From the NCBI GenBank assembly GCA_044341625.1, contig JBIIRI010000021.1:1-29122 (forward strand): a stretch of 29,122 nucleotides of DNA, read 5' to 3'. This document shows positions 22,617 to 29,122 of this stretch, piece after piece. The notes beneath the pieces were generated by a model. That model was not told where the DNA came from. It did not search any database and saw only the letters and a program-made list of their open reading frames with translations. This stretch comes from Falsiroseomonas sp044341625. Its GTDB lineage: Bacteria > Pseudomonadota > Alphaproteobacteria > Acetobacterales > Acetobacteraceae. Position 1 is the stretch's first letter. Each line of letters starts with the position of its first letter. Both the position numbers and the translations under genes were made by a program.

Positions 22617-24737
22617 TCAGGCGAGCTCAGGCCAGACGAAGCTCAGGCGTTCGAGGAAGCCGAGCCGCGCGCCCACATCATCGGGCACGCAGACCATCAC
22701 CGCGACCACGCCGATCCCTGTCGCGGTGTCCTCGGCCTCGTCGGGGGACGTCGCCTCGATCGCGAGATCGGCCGTGGGGCCGGGCGAGGCGATCTCCAGC
22801 ACCGCGACAGGCCGGGCGCCGGCCGGGACATCGAGCGTCTGGCGCGGGCCACGCCCGACCCGCAGCGTGACCTGCCGCGCCGCATCGGCCCCGCGCAGCG
22901 CGACATGCAGCCGCAGCGGCGCGGCAACCTGATCGGGCAAGGGAAGGGACAGCAGGGCGCGGCCCGGGCGGGTCCAGCAGCCCCAATCCTCGGGCGAGTG
23001 CCAGCCAGCCCCCATCCGCAGCAACTCCGCCCAGGCCATCGCGGCCGAAGGCCGGGGCGCGCCGCCCTGCGCCAGGGTATGCACCAGGCCGATGGGGGGC
23101 GCGGGCGGTGCCGGCGGCGGGCCGGGCGGGGCCTCCGCCAGCGCGGCGCGCAGTTCCTCCGCCACTGCGGGCCAGTCGCGCAGGCGCAGACCGGCGACGA
23201 TGCGCGCCTCCGCCGCCGCGCGGAAGCCGGGCTCGAACAGGATCCGCTCGACCAGCGCCAGGAAAGCCGGCTCGCTGCCCGGCGCATGATGCAGCGCGAG
23301 GCCCTGCCCGGCCTCGAGCAGCGCGGAATGGGCCGGCGTGACCACCGCCTTGCCGGCCGCGAGCGCTTCCGTCACCGGCAGGCCCCAGCCTTCGAGGCGG
23401 GAGTGGTAGATCGTGAACAAGGCGCCGCGCAGCAGCGCCGCGGCTTCGGCATCCGAGACAGCATCGAGCCAGATGACGCGCTCCGCCAGCGCCGGCGCGC
23501 GGCGCAGCAGCGCCAGCGCCGGCCCAGCATTGAAGCCCGCACGCCCCGCCAGCACCAGCGGCGGCACGGCATCGCCATGCCGCCGCAGCAGCGCGAGCCA
23601 GGCGTTCAGCACGAACAGGTGGTCCTTGCGGCTCTCGATGGTGCCGAGGAACAGCACATGCGGCTCCCCCGCCCACTCCGCCACCCGCGCGCCGATCGTG
23701 CCGCGCGGCGGGGCGGAGGGCCTGGCGTCGGGCCGCAGCACCCGCGTCGGCGCCGCCGGAAGCCCGGCAAGGTCGGTCGCCGCTAGCCGCGCAATCTCCC
23801 GCGCCGTCGCCTCGGACGGTGCGAACAGCAGGTCGGCCTGCTGGACGAGCACGGAGAACCAGCGCGCGAAGCTAGCGGAGGTCTCGGGCGGGCTGTGCTC
23901 CGGCGCGGTGACGGGGCCGGTGTCATGGACCATGGCGGCGTAGCGCAGCCCGTGGCGGGCCCGGGCGGCGCGCACCGCCTGATGGTAGCCCGGCAGCCAC
24001 CAGGACGAGCCGAGATTCACCAACCAGGCGCCCTCGGCGAAGACGAGGTCGGGCGAGGCATCCAGCATGGCGCGTAGCTGGCCGAGGCTGCCCGTCCAGG
24101 CCGGATCCGCCGCATCGACCCCGGCCCGCGACAGGCCGCAAAGTCGGCGAAAGCCCTCGCGGGGGATCTCACGCCAGGTGCCGGTCTCGGGCCGGAAGGC
24201 CGCGAGCCGCACCTCCACCTGGTCGAACCCCGGCGCGAGGGCGGCGGAGGCCACCTCCATCTGGATGCGCTGGATCCCGGTGGGGGCGCGCGCGCCGCCG
24301 AACCAGGACATCAGGTCCGACAGGTCGAAGACCAGCCGCAGGTCGCCCAGCGGGTTCAGCTCCTCCCCCGGCTCCGGCTGGGGGACGCAGAGCGCCGAGA
24401 CTTCCCGCCAGGCATCCTCACCGGTTGGGTCGAGTTCGAGCGCGCGGGCATAGGCCGCGCGGGCACCGGCCAGGTCGCCGGCCAGCTTCAGCGCGTGGCC
24501 GATCTGCAAGAACAGGTCCGCGTCGCCCGGCATCCCGGCTTCCGCCCTGCGGTAGGACGCAATGGCGCCGCGCGGGTCGCCGGCCTCCTTCACGCAATGG
24601 CCGTGCTGGACCCAGATCGGCCAATCGGCGGGGTTGGTCGCGAGGTAGCGGGCATAGGCGTCCGCGGCGCCGCGCCAGTCGCCGGAGGCCCGTTTCGCCT
24701 CCGCATCCAGTAGAGCCGCGCGGGATCCCTGCTGCAT
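22617..24737 (-). CDS. TPR-containing GT4-type glycosyltransferase
   Basis: A 706-residue cytoplasmic protein in three parts. Residues 1-110 contain about three TPR repeats (AADAYARYLATNPADWPIW, AIASYRRAEAGMPGDADLF, ARAAYARALELDP). Residues 130-560 form a GT-B glycosyltransferase with GT4 features: APTGIQRIQME near the N-domain start, FAPSEATAREI, LGTIESRKDH (364-373) and SRLEGWGLPVTEALAAGKAVV (446-466, in two overlapping parts) for nucleotide-sugar binding. Residues 590-706 are a beta-rich tail of unknown role after a Pro-rich linker. Mannosyl- or rhamnosyl-type transfer from an NDP sugar is plausible because manC lies 30 bp upstream on the same strand, but donor and acceptor are not proven. 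The ATG at 24737 has a GGCAGGA-like site. Confidence 0.88.
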   Translation of the reverse strand: MQQGSRAALLDAEAKRASGDWRGAADAYARYLATNPADWPIWVQHGHCVKEAGDPRGAIASYRRAEAGMPGDADLFLQIGHALKLAGDLAGARAAYARALELDPTGEDAWREVSALCVPQPEPGEELNPLGDLRLVFDLSDLMSWFGGARAPTGIQRIQMEVASAALAPGFDQVEVRLAAFRPETGTWREIPREGFRRLCGLSRAGVDAADPAWTGSLGQLRAMLDASPDLVFAEGAWLVNLGSSWWLPGYHQAVRAARARHGLRYAAMVHDTGPVTAPEHSPPETSASFARWFSVLVQQADLLFAPSEATAREIARLAATDLAGLPAAPTRVLRPDARPSAPPRGTIGARVAEWAGEPHVLFLGTIESRKDHLFVLNAWLALLRRHGDAVPPLVLAGRAGFNAGPALALLRRAPALAERVIWLDAVSDAEAAALLRGALFTIYHSRLEGWGLPVTEALAAGKAVVTPAHSALLEAGQGLALHHAPGSEPAFLALVERILFEPGFRAAAEARIVAGLRLRDWPAVAEELRAALAEAPPGPPPAPPAPPIGLVHTLAQGGAPRPSAAMAWAELLRMGAGWHSPEDWGCWTRPGRALLSLPLPDQVAAPLRLHVALRGADAARQVTLRVGRGPRQTLDVPAGARPVAVLEIASPGPTADLAIEATSPDEAEDTATGIGVVAVMVCVPDDVGARLGFLERLSFVWPELA

Positions 24738-24767
24738 CGCCGTCCTGCCCCTGCCTGGCCGCGCGGT

Positions 24768-26198
24768 TCAGGCGCGGCCGTAGGTGTCCTCGATGCGGAC
24801 GATGTCGTCCTCGCCGAGATAGGGGCCCGACTGTACCTCGATCAGGGTGAGCGGAATCATACCTGGATTCTCCAGCCGGTGGACGCAGCCCAGCGGCAGG
24901 TAGACGCTCTCGTTCTCGCGCAGCAGGATCCGCTCCTGGTCGCGCTCGACGATGGCGGTGCCGGCCACCACCACCCAATGCTCGGCGCGGTGGTAGTGCT
25001 TCTGGAGGCTGAGCTTGGCACCCGGCCGCACGACGATGCGCTTCACCTGGAAGCGCGCGCCATGCGCGACACCTTCATAGCTGCCCCAGGGGCGGTAGAC
25101 GCGGCGATGCTCCGTCGCCTCCTTGCGGCCATCGGCCTTCAGCCGGGTGACGATCGCCTTCACATCCTGTGCCTGGTCGCGGTGGCAGGCCAGCACCGCA
25201 TCGTCGGTGACGACCAGCACCACATCCTGCAAGCCAACCACTGCCGCCAGGATGCCTTCCGACCGGACATAGCAGTTGCGGCTGCCGAGCACGGCGACAG
25301 GCCCGGCGGTCGCGTTGCCATCGGCGTCCTTCGCCGCGATGTCCCACAGCGCGTCCCAGGACCCGACATCGGACCAGCCCGGATCGCAGGGCACCACCGC
25401 GGCCAGCGCCGTGCGCTCCATCACCGCATGGTCGATCGAGATCGAGGGGGCCTCCGCGAAAGCCGCGCCCAGGCGCACGAAGCCAAGGTCGCGCGCCGCA
25501 TCCGCCACGCCGGCGCGCGCCGCGGCGAGCACATCAGGGGCATGGGCGGCGAGTTCGGCCAGCAGCGTGCCGGCGGTGGCCACGAACATGCCGCTGTTCC
25601 AGAGATGCTGACCCCCTTCGACGAGCCTTACGGCAGTCGCGGCATCCGGCTTCTCGAGGAAGCGCGCCACTGCCCGTGCGCCGTCGGTGCCGGACAGGGC
25701 GGCGCCGGCCTCGATATAGCCATAGCCGGTCTCGGGCCTCGTCGGGCGGATGCCGAAGGTGGCGATCCGCCCGGCCCGCGCGGCCGCGGCAGCCGGCATC
25801 AGCGCGGCGAGCAGCGCCGGGACATCGGCGATCGCGGCATCCGCCGCCATGATCCACAGCACGGCATCCGGGCGCTCCTCACCCACCAGCACGGCGGCGG
25901 CGGCGATGGCGGCGGCGGAATTGCGGGCGGCGGGTTCCAGCACGATCCGCGCCTCATCGAGGCCGGCCTCGCGCAGCTGTTCCGCGACAAGGAAGCGGTG
26001 CGCTTCCCCGCAGACCACCATCGGCGGGGCGAAGCCCGGCCCGCTGGCGCGCGCGGCGGTGTCCTGCAGCATCGTGCGGCTGGAGGCGAGCGGCCAGAAC
26101 TGCTTCGGATAGCCTTCGCGCGAAAGGGGCCAGAGACGGGTGCCGGTGCCGCCGGAGAGAATGACCGGAACGATCGGCGCGGCGGGCTGGGGAGACAT
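24768..26198 (-). CDS. manC: Mannose-1-phosphate guanylyltransferase / mannose-6-phosphate isomerase
   Basis: Bifunctional (type II) enzyme that makes GDP-mannose for capsule or EPS and may interconvert mannose-6-P and fructose-6-P. The 476 residues match the family length. N-terminal nucleotidyltransferase: ILSGGTGTRLWPLSREGYPKQ (residues 13-33, in parts GGTGTRLWPLS and GYPKQF), FLEKPD, and LWNSGMF. C-terminal cupin: RPWGSYE, then KHYHRAEHWVVVAG with metal-binding histidines, and GCVHRLENPG. GTGTR replaces the more usual GSGTR. The start at 26198 was chosen because conserved sequence begins about 10 residues later. It is first gene of a two-gene transcript with the TPR-glycosyltransferase and is divergent from the TTT receptor gene. 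Confidence 0.95.
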   Translation of the reverse strand: MSPQPAAPIVPVILSGGTGTRLWPLSREGYPKQFWPLASSRTMLQDTAARASGPGFAPPMVVCGEAHRFLVAEQLREAGLDEARIVLEPAARNSAAAIAAAAVLVGEERPDAVLWIMAADAAIADVPALLAALMPAAAAARAGRIATFGIRPTRPETGYGYIEAGAALSGTDGARAVARFLEKPDAATAVRLVEGGQHLWNSGMFVATAGTLLAELAAHAPDVLAAARAGVADAARDLGFVRLGAAFAEAPSISIDHAVMERTALAAVVPCDPGWSDVGSWDALWDIAAKDADGNATAGPVAVLGSRNCYVRSEGILAAVVGLQDVVLVVTDDAVLACHRDQAQDVKAIVTRLKADGRKEATEHRRVYRPWGSYEGVAHGARFQVKRIVVRPGAKLSLQKHYHRAEHWVVVAGTAIVERDQERILLRENESVYLPLGCVHRLENPGMIPLTLIEVQSGPYLGEDDIVRIEDTYGRA

Positions 26199-26482
26199 GG
26201 CTTGGAACACCTTCGCAGCGAAGACCGGGGATATGTCCCAGCACTGGGGAAAAACCAAGGCAGGACGACGACGCTCCATCAGGAAGCGGAGATTTGGGAG
26301 GCCGGTCAACTCGCCGCCCAGCGCCTGGTCGCGAAGCCCTGGCCGCCGTGCGCCCGGGCAGGCTGAAGGCGGCGCCGGCCTGCGGAACGTGTTGCCCGCG
26401 CCAGCGGCCGCACGGTAACCATAACGCCAACACATCGGCAGGGCCGTGCAAGGCCCGCCACATAACAGGGAGGCGTCGCTAC
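26199..26482. other. Divergent intergenic region manC / TTT receptor
   Basis: The 284-bp spacer has no convincing gene. It contains a tight palindrome CTTCGC-A-GCGAAG (26211-26223) 13 bp upstream of manC, a small GGGA-TATG-TCCC inverted repeat next to it, and the AT-richer GGTAACCATAACGCC about 70 bp before the receptor gene. Promoters for both flanking genes must lie here, but I cannot define boxes. Confidence 0.4.
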
Positions 26483-27481
26483 ATGACCAAGGCAGAATCG
26501 CGCGTGCCGGCACCAGCCTTCGCCCGCCGTACCATCATGGCGGGGGCCGCCGCGGCCCTTCTGGCGGCGCCGGCGGTGCGCGCGCAGGGCCGGTTCCCCG
26601 ACCGGCCGATCCGCCTGATCGTCCCCTGGGCGGCGGGCGGCACCACGGACATCCAGATGCGCGTCTTGGCCGAACAGGCGGCCCGCCGGCTGGGCCAGCC
26701 GGTGGTGGTAGAGAACCGCGCCGGCGCGGGCGGCGTGCTCGGCCCGCAGCAGCTGCTGAACGAACGCCCTGACGGCCATGTGATCTCGCAGATGCCGATC
26801 TCCGTCTTCCGCCACCCGCAGATGGCCAGCCGCGCGCTGTTCAACCCGCTGGAGGACTTCACCTGGGTCATCCACGCCACGGGCTACCTGTTCGGCATCG
26901 TGGTGCGCGCCGATGCGCCCTGGCAGACGCTGGCGCAGTTCCTGGATTTCGCGAAGGCCAATCCGGGGCGCGTGAACTACGGCACGCCGGGGGTGGGCAC
27001 GTCGCTGCACATCACGATGGAACAGATCGCGGGCATGCGCGGCGGCATCGACTGGACGCATGTGCCCTTCCGCGGCTGGGCGGAGAATGCCCAGGCGCTG
27101 CTCGGCGGCCAGATCCAGGCCAGCGCCGACAGCTCCGGCTGGTCCGACCTGGTGCAATCCGGCCAGATGCGCCTGCTGGCGACCTGGGGCGCCGAGCGCG
27201 CCAAGCGCTTCCCCAATGTGCCCACGCTGCGCGAGAGCGGAATCGACATCGTCTCGATCTCGCCCTACGGGCTGGCCGGGCCGAAGGGCATGAGCGCGGA
27301 TGTGGTGCGCGTCCTGCACGACGCCTTCCGCGAGGCGCTGTTCGACCCCGCCCATGTCGCGATCCTGGATCGCTTCGACATGCAGCCCATGTATCTCGGC
27401 CCCGACGAGTATGCCGCCCTCGCGCGGCGCACCTTCGCCGAGGAAGGGGAGATGATCCGCCGGATGGGGCTTAGAATCTAG
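26483..27481 (+). CDS. Tripartite tricarboxylate transporter (TTT/Bug) substrate-binding protein
   Basis: Periplasmic receptor of the Bug family that binds small carboxylates or similar solutes. The 332-residue precursor has an Arg-Arg signal (FARRTIMAGAAAALLAAP, cleavage after VRA near 34), compatible with Tat export. Mature hallmarks are PDRPIRLIVPWAAGGTTD, VVVENRAGAGG, YGTPGVGTSLHI, HVPFRGWAENAQALLGGQI and GLAGPKGMSADVV. The start at 26483 has AGGGAGG about 10 bp upstream. No TctA/TctB membrane subunits are nearby, which is common for this strongly expanded family. Ligand unknown. The gene stands alone between manC and the convergent tadA. Confidence 0.93.
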   Translation: MTKAESRVPAPAFARRTIMAGAAAALLAAPAVRAQGRFPDRPIRLIVPWAAGGTTDIQMRVLAEQAARRLGQPVVVENRAGAGGVLGPQQLLNERPDGHVISQMPISVFRHPQMASRALFNPLEDFTWVIHATGYLFGIVVRADAPWQTLAQFLDFAKANPGRVNYGTPGVGTSLHITMEQIAGMRGGIDWTHVPFRGWAENAQALLGGQIQASADSSGWSDLVQSGQMRLLATWGAERAKRFPNVPTLRESGIDIVSISPYGLAGPKGMSADVVRVLHDAFREALFDPAHVAILDRFDMQPMYLGPDEYAALARRTFAEEGEMIRRMGLRI

Positions 27482-27483
27482 CG

Positions 27484-27582
27484 GCCCTCAGGCGCCGGGC
27501 GCGGCCTCTGGCCGCTTGGCTCGCCGCACAGGCGGCGGGCCGCGGTGCGGGCCGCTTATTTGGGTGCCCTCAGGCGCTGGGC
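27484..27582. repeat. 17-bp direct repeat around the tadA 3' end
   Basis: GCCCTCAGGCGCCGGGC (27484-27500) recurs at 27566-27582 with one change (C to T), 16 of 17 bases identical, 82 bp apart. The second copy contains the tadA stop codon and its last codons; the first lies just after the receptor gene's stop. Confidence 0.55.
27501..27515. terminator. Hairpin between convergent receptor and tadA genes
   Basis: GCGGCC-TCT-GGCCGC is a perfect 6-bp stem, 20 bp after the TTT receptor stop, followed by TTGGCT. It lies within an 88-bp GC-rich convergent spacer. A weak but plausible terminator. Confidence 0.4.
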
Positions 27583-28040
27583 CGCGGAGGGCCATCGGCG
27601 TCTCGCAGCGCGCCGAAGAAGTCGCGCAACAGCCCAGCCGCCTCCTGCTCCCGCACGCCGCCGACGACCTCGGGCGCGTGATGGCAGGTCGGCTGGGCGT
27701 AGAAGCGCGGACCGTGTTCCACAGCGCCGCCCTTCGGGTCATAGGCGCCGAAGACCACGCGCCGGATGCGGAAGAAACTCGCGGCGGCGGCGCACATCGC
27801 GCAGGGCTCGAGCGTGACCCAGAGCGTCGCGTCCGGCAGCAGCTTGTCGCCGGTGGCGGCGGCGGCGGCGCGAAGGGCCAGCACCTCGGCATGGGCGCTG
27901 GGGTCGCGCCTTGCCTCCACCTCATTGCCCGCGCGAGCCAGCACGGCGCCCGCCGCATCCGTCACCACGGCGCCCACCGGCACCTCTCCGCGGGCGGCGG
28001 CGGCGCGGGCTTCGGCGAAGGCGATGTCCAGCGGGGTCAT
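27570..28040 (-). CDS. tadA: tRNA adenosine(34) deaminase / nucleoside deaminase family
   Basis: TadA converts A34 to inosine in tRNA-Arg(ACG), letting it read several codons. The 156-residue protein has the zinc and catalytic residues His50 and Glu52 (SAHAEVLAL) and Cys80 and Cys83 (EPCAMCAAA), plus GEVPVGAVV at the N-terminus and VVFGAYDPKGGAVEHG after the active site, matching TadA in order and length. The start at 28040 begins directly before conserved sequence. It is divergent from the C26 peptidase gene (45-bp spacer). A guanine-deaminase-like role is less likely given the close TadA pattern, but a paralogue cannot be ruled out. Confidence 0.9.
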   Translation of the reverse strand: MTPLDIAFAEARAAAARGEVPVGAVVTDAAGAVLARAGNEVEARRDPSAHAEVLALRAAAAATGDKLLPDATLWVTLEPCAMCAAAASFFRIRRVVFGAYDPKGGAVEHGPRFYAQPTCHHAPEVVGGVREQEAAGLLRDFFGALRDADGPPRPSA

Positions 28041-28085
28041 GGCCCATGCTTGCCGCGACACGGGCCGAAGGTCTAGCAAGGCGGC

Positions 28086-28802
28086 ATGCCCCTCCGCCCC
28101 ATGATCGGCGTGACCCTGGATGCGGAACCGGCCGGCGGCTGGTCGAAGCTGCCCTGGTACGCCTTGCGCCAGAACTACTTCGCCGCCGTGATCGCGGCCG
28201 GCGGCCTGCCCGTCGCGCTGCCACACCACCCGGAGCTGGCGTCCGAGTATCTCAGCCGCCTCGACGGGCTGCTGGTGACCGGCGGCGCCTTCGATGTCGA
28301 TCCGGCGCTTTGGGGCGGCGGGCCGCCGCACCCGAAGGTCACGCTGAAGCCCGGCCGGACGGATTTCGAACTGGCGGCGGTGCGCGCGGCGCTCTCCCGC
28401 GACATGCCCGTGCTTGGTATCTGCGGCGGGCAGCAATTGCTGGCTGTCGCCTTCGGCGGCACGCTGATCCAGCACATCCCCGACGAGGTCGCGGGCGCGC
28501 TGGCGCATGAACAGCCCAATCCGCGCACCGAACCGGGCCATGAGGTCGCGGTGGCCCCGGATACGCTGCTGGCGGCGATCGTGGGCGCGAAGCGGCTGGC
28601 GGTTAACAGCGCGCATCACCAGGCGGTGGCCACACCTGGCGATGGCGCCGTGGTCAACGCCCTGGCCCCGGACGGCGTGGTGGAGGGCCTGGAGCATCCC
28701 GGCTACCGCTTCGCGCTCGGTGTCCAATGGCATCCGGAATATGCGGTGGACCCGCGCGATCCGGCGATCTTCGACGCATTCGTCAGGGCAGCCGCGGCAT
28801 GA
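28086..28802 (+). CDS. Class I glutamine amidotransferase-like peptidase C26 (gamma-glutamyl hydrolase, PuuD-like)
   Basis: Family members hydrolyse gamma-glutamyl amides such as gamma-glutamyl-GABA in putrescine breakdown. The 238-residue cytosolic protein has the triad Cys113 (GICGGQQLL), His216 and Glu218 (VQWHPEY), the LDGLLVTGGAFDVDP segment, and NSAHHQAV typical of PuuD-like members. It starts 45 bp from the divergent tadA, and its stop overlaps the rluB start (ATGA), so both are on one transcript. No polyamine gene is nearby, so the substrate is an open question. Confidence 0.92.
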   Translation: MPLRPMIGVTLDAEPAGGWSKLPWYALRQNYFAAVIAAGGLPVALPHHPELASEYLSRLDGLLVTGGAFDVDPALWGGGPPHPKVTLKPGRTDFELAAVRAALSRDMPVLGICGGQQLLAVAFGGTLIQHIPDEVAGALAHEQPNPRTEPGHEVAVAPDTLLAAIVGAKRLAVNSAHHQAVATPGDGAVVNALAPDGVVEGLEHPGYRFALGVQWHPEYAVDPRDPAIFDAFVRAAAA

Positions 28803-29122
28803 GCGACGACCAGGAAGACGACGCTGCGGGCGACACGCCTGAGGACGCGGCACGCGGCGAGCGCATCGCGAGATACCTCGCCCGCGCCGGCATCGCCTCT
28901 CGTCGCGACGCGGAGAAGCTGATAGCGGACGGCAAGGTCAAGCTGAACGGCAAGCTGGTGGAAACGCCCGCCACCTTCGTCAGCCCAGGCGACCGCATCA
29001 GCGTGGAGGGCAAGCCGGTCGCGGCACCCGAGCGCACGCGGCTGTTCCGCTACCACAAGCCCGAAGGGCTCGTGACCACGCATCGCGACCCCCAGGGCCG
29101 CCCCACGGTGTTCGAGAAGCTG
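28799..29122 (+). CDS. rluB: RluB/RsuA-family pseudouridine synthase, 3' end cut by window
   Basis: Makes pseudouridine in 23S (RluB) or 16S (RsuA) rRNA. The visible 108 residues hold an acidic lead (MSDDQEDDAAGDTPEDA), an S4 RNA-binding domain (ERIARYLARAGIASRRDAEKL ... VKLNGKLV ... SPGDRISVEG, in parts) and the start of the catalytic domain (RLFRYHKPEGLVTTHRDPQ). The catalytic Asp lies beyond the window. ATGA overlap with the upstream C26 peptidase gene sets the start. RluB is favoured over RsuA because tadA-rluB adjacency is common in alphaproteobacteria. Confidence 0.9.
   Translation, partial: MSDDQEDDAAGDTPEDAARGERIARYLARAGIASRRDAEKLIADGKVKLNGKLVETPATFVSPGDRISVEGKPVAAPERTRLFRYHKPEGLVTTHRDPQGRPTVFEKL

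Overview
The window is a high-GC (roughly 70%) chromosomal segment of an alphaproteobacterium. The gene types (an NDUFAF5-like methyltransferase near comF, a Bug/TTT solute receptor, an Acetobacteraceae-style ABC capsule locus, dense short-gap operons) suggest an Acetobacteraceae/Roseomonas-like organism. That placement is inferred from gene content and base composition, not from a marker-gene comparison. No rRNA, tRNA, CRISPR array, prophage or transposase gene is visible.

Layout. (1) 1-2899, minus strand: a cysteine-dioxygenase-type cupin gene, a four-repeat rhodanese gene (ATGA overlap) and comF (cut by the window start). They diverge from a BioC/NDUFAF5-like methyltransferase (2976-3860). 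(2) 3972-6484, plus strand: methionine aminopeptidase (map), radC and a secreted PDZ-less trypsin-like protease. (3) 6509-7228, minus strand: a cytosolic alpha/beta hydrolase. (4) 7460-9508: a RhlE-like DEAD-box RNA helicase with an acidic N-terminal extension and an RD-rich tail, followed by a 240-bp intergenic stretch packed with palindromes. (5) 9750-14771, plus strand: glutaryl-CoA dehydrogenase (gcdH), a DUF2721 membrane protein, an Fe-S RNA m5U methyltransferase, a lipoprotein hydrolase and an exported metallo-beta-lactamase-fold protein.

(6) 14793-26198 is a capsule/extracellular polysaccharide region. A KpsC-like glycosyltransferase and a short-chain dehydrogenase run on the minus strand. 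Divergently, a small lipoprotein is followed by kpsM (ABC permease), kpsT (ATPase), kpsE (inner-membrane co-polymerase) and kpsD (Wza-type outer-membrane export protein), tightly coupled by overlaps. A hairpin pair then separates these from a minus-strand operon of manC (GDP-mannose supply) and a TPR-glycosyltransferase. Together these genes would make activated sugar, assemble the chain or its anchor, and export it by an ABC-dependent route. (7) 26483-29122: an orphan TTT substrate-binding protein, tadA (minus), a class-I-glutamine-amidotransferase-like C26 peptidase and the start of rluB (cut by the window end).

The most striking observation is inside kpsD. A 160-bp MITE-like element with 14-bp terminal inverted repeats and a 5-bp direct duplication (CTGAG) lies in the signal-peptide coding region. 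Removing the element plus one CTGAG copy deletes exactly 165 bp (55 codons, in frame) and restores a textbook signal peptide directly after the start codon. A compact relative of its end sequence forms a hairpin over the stop codon of the DEAD-box helicase gene.
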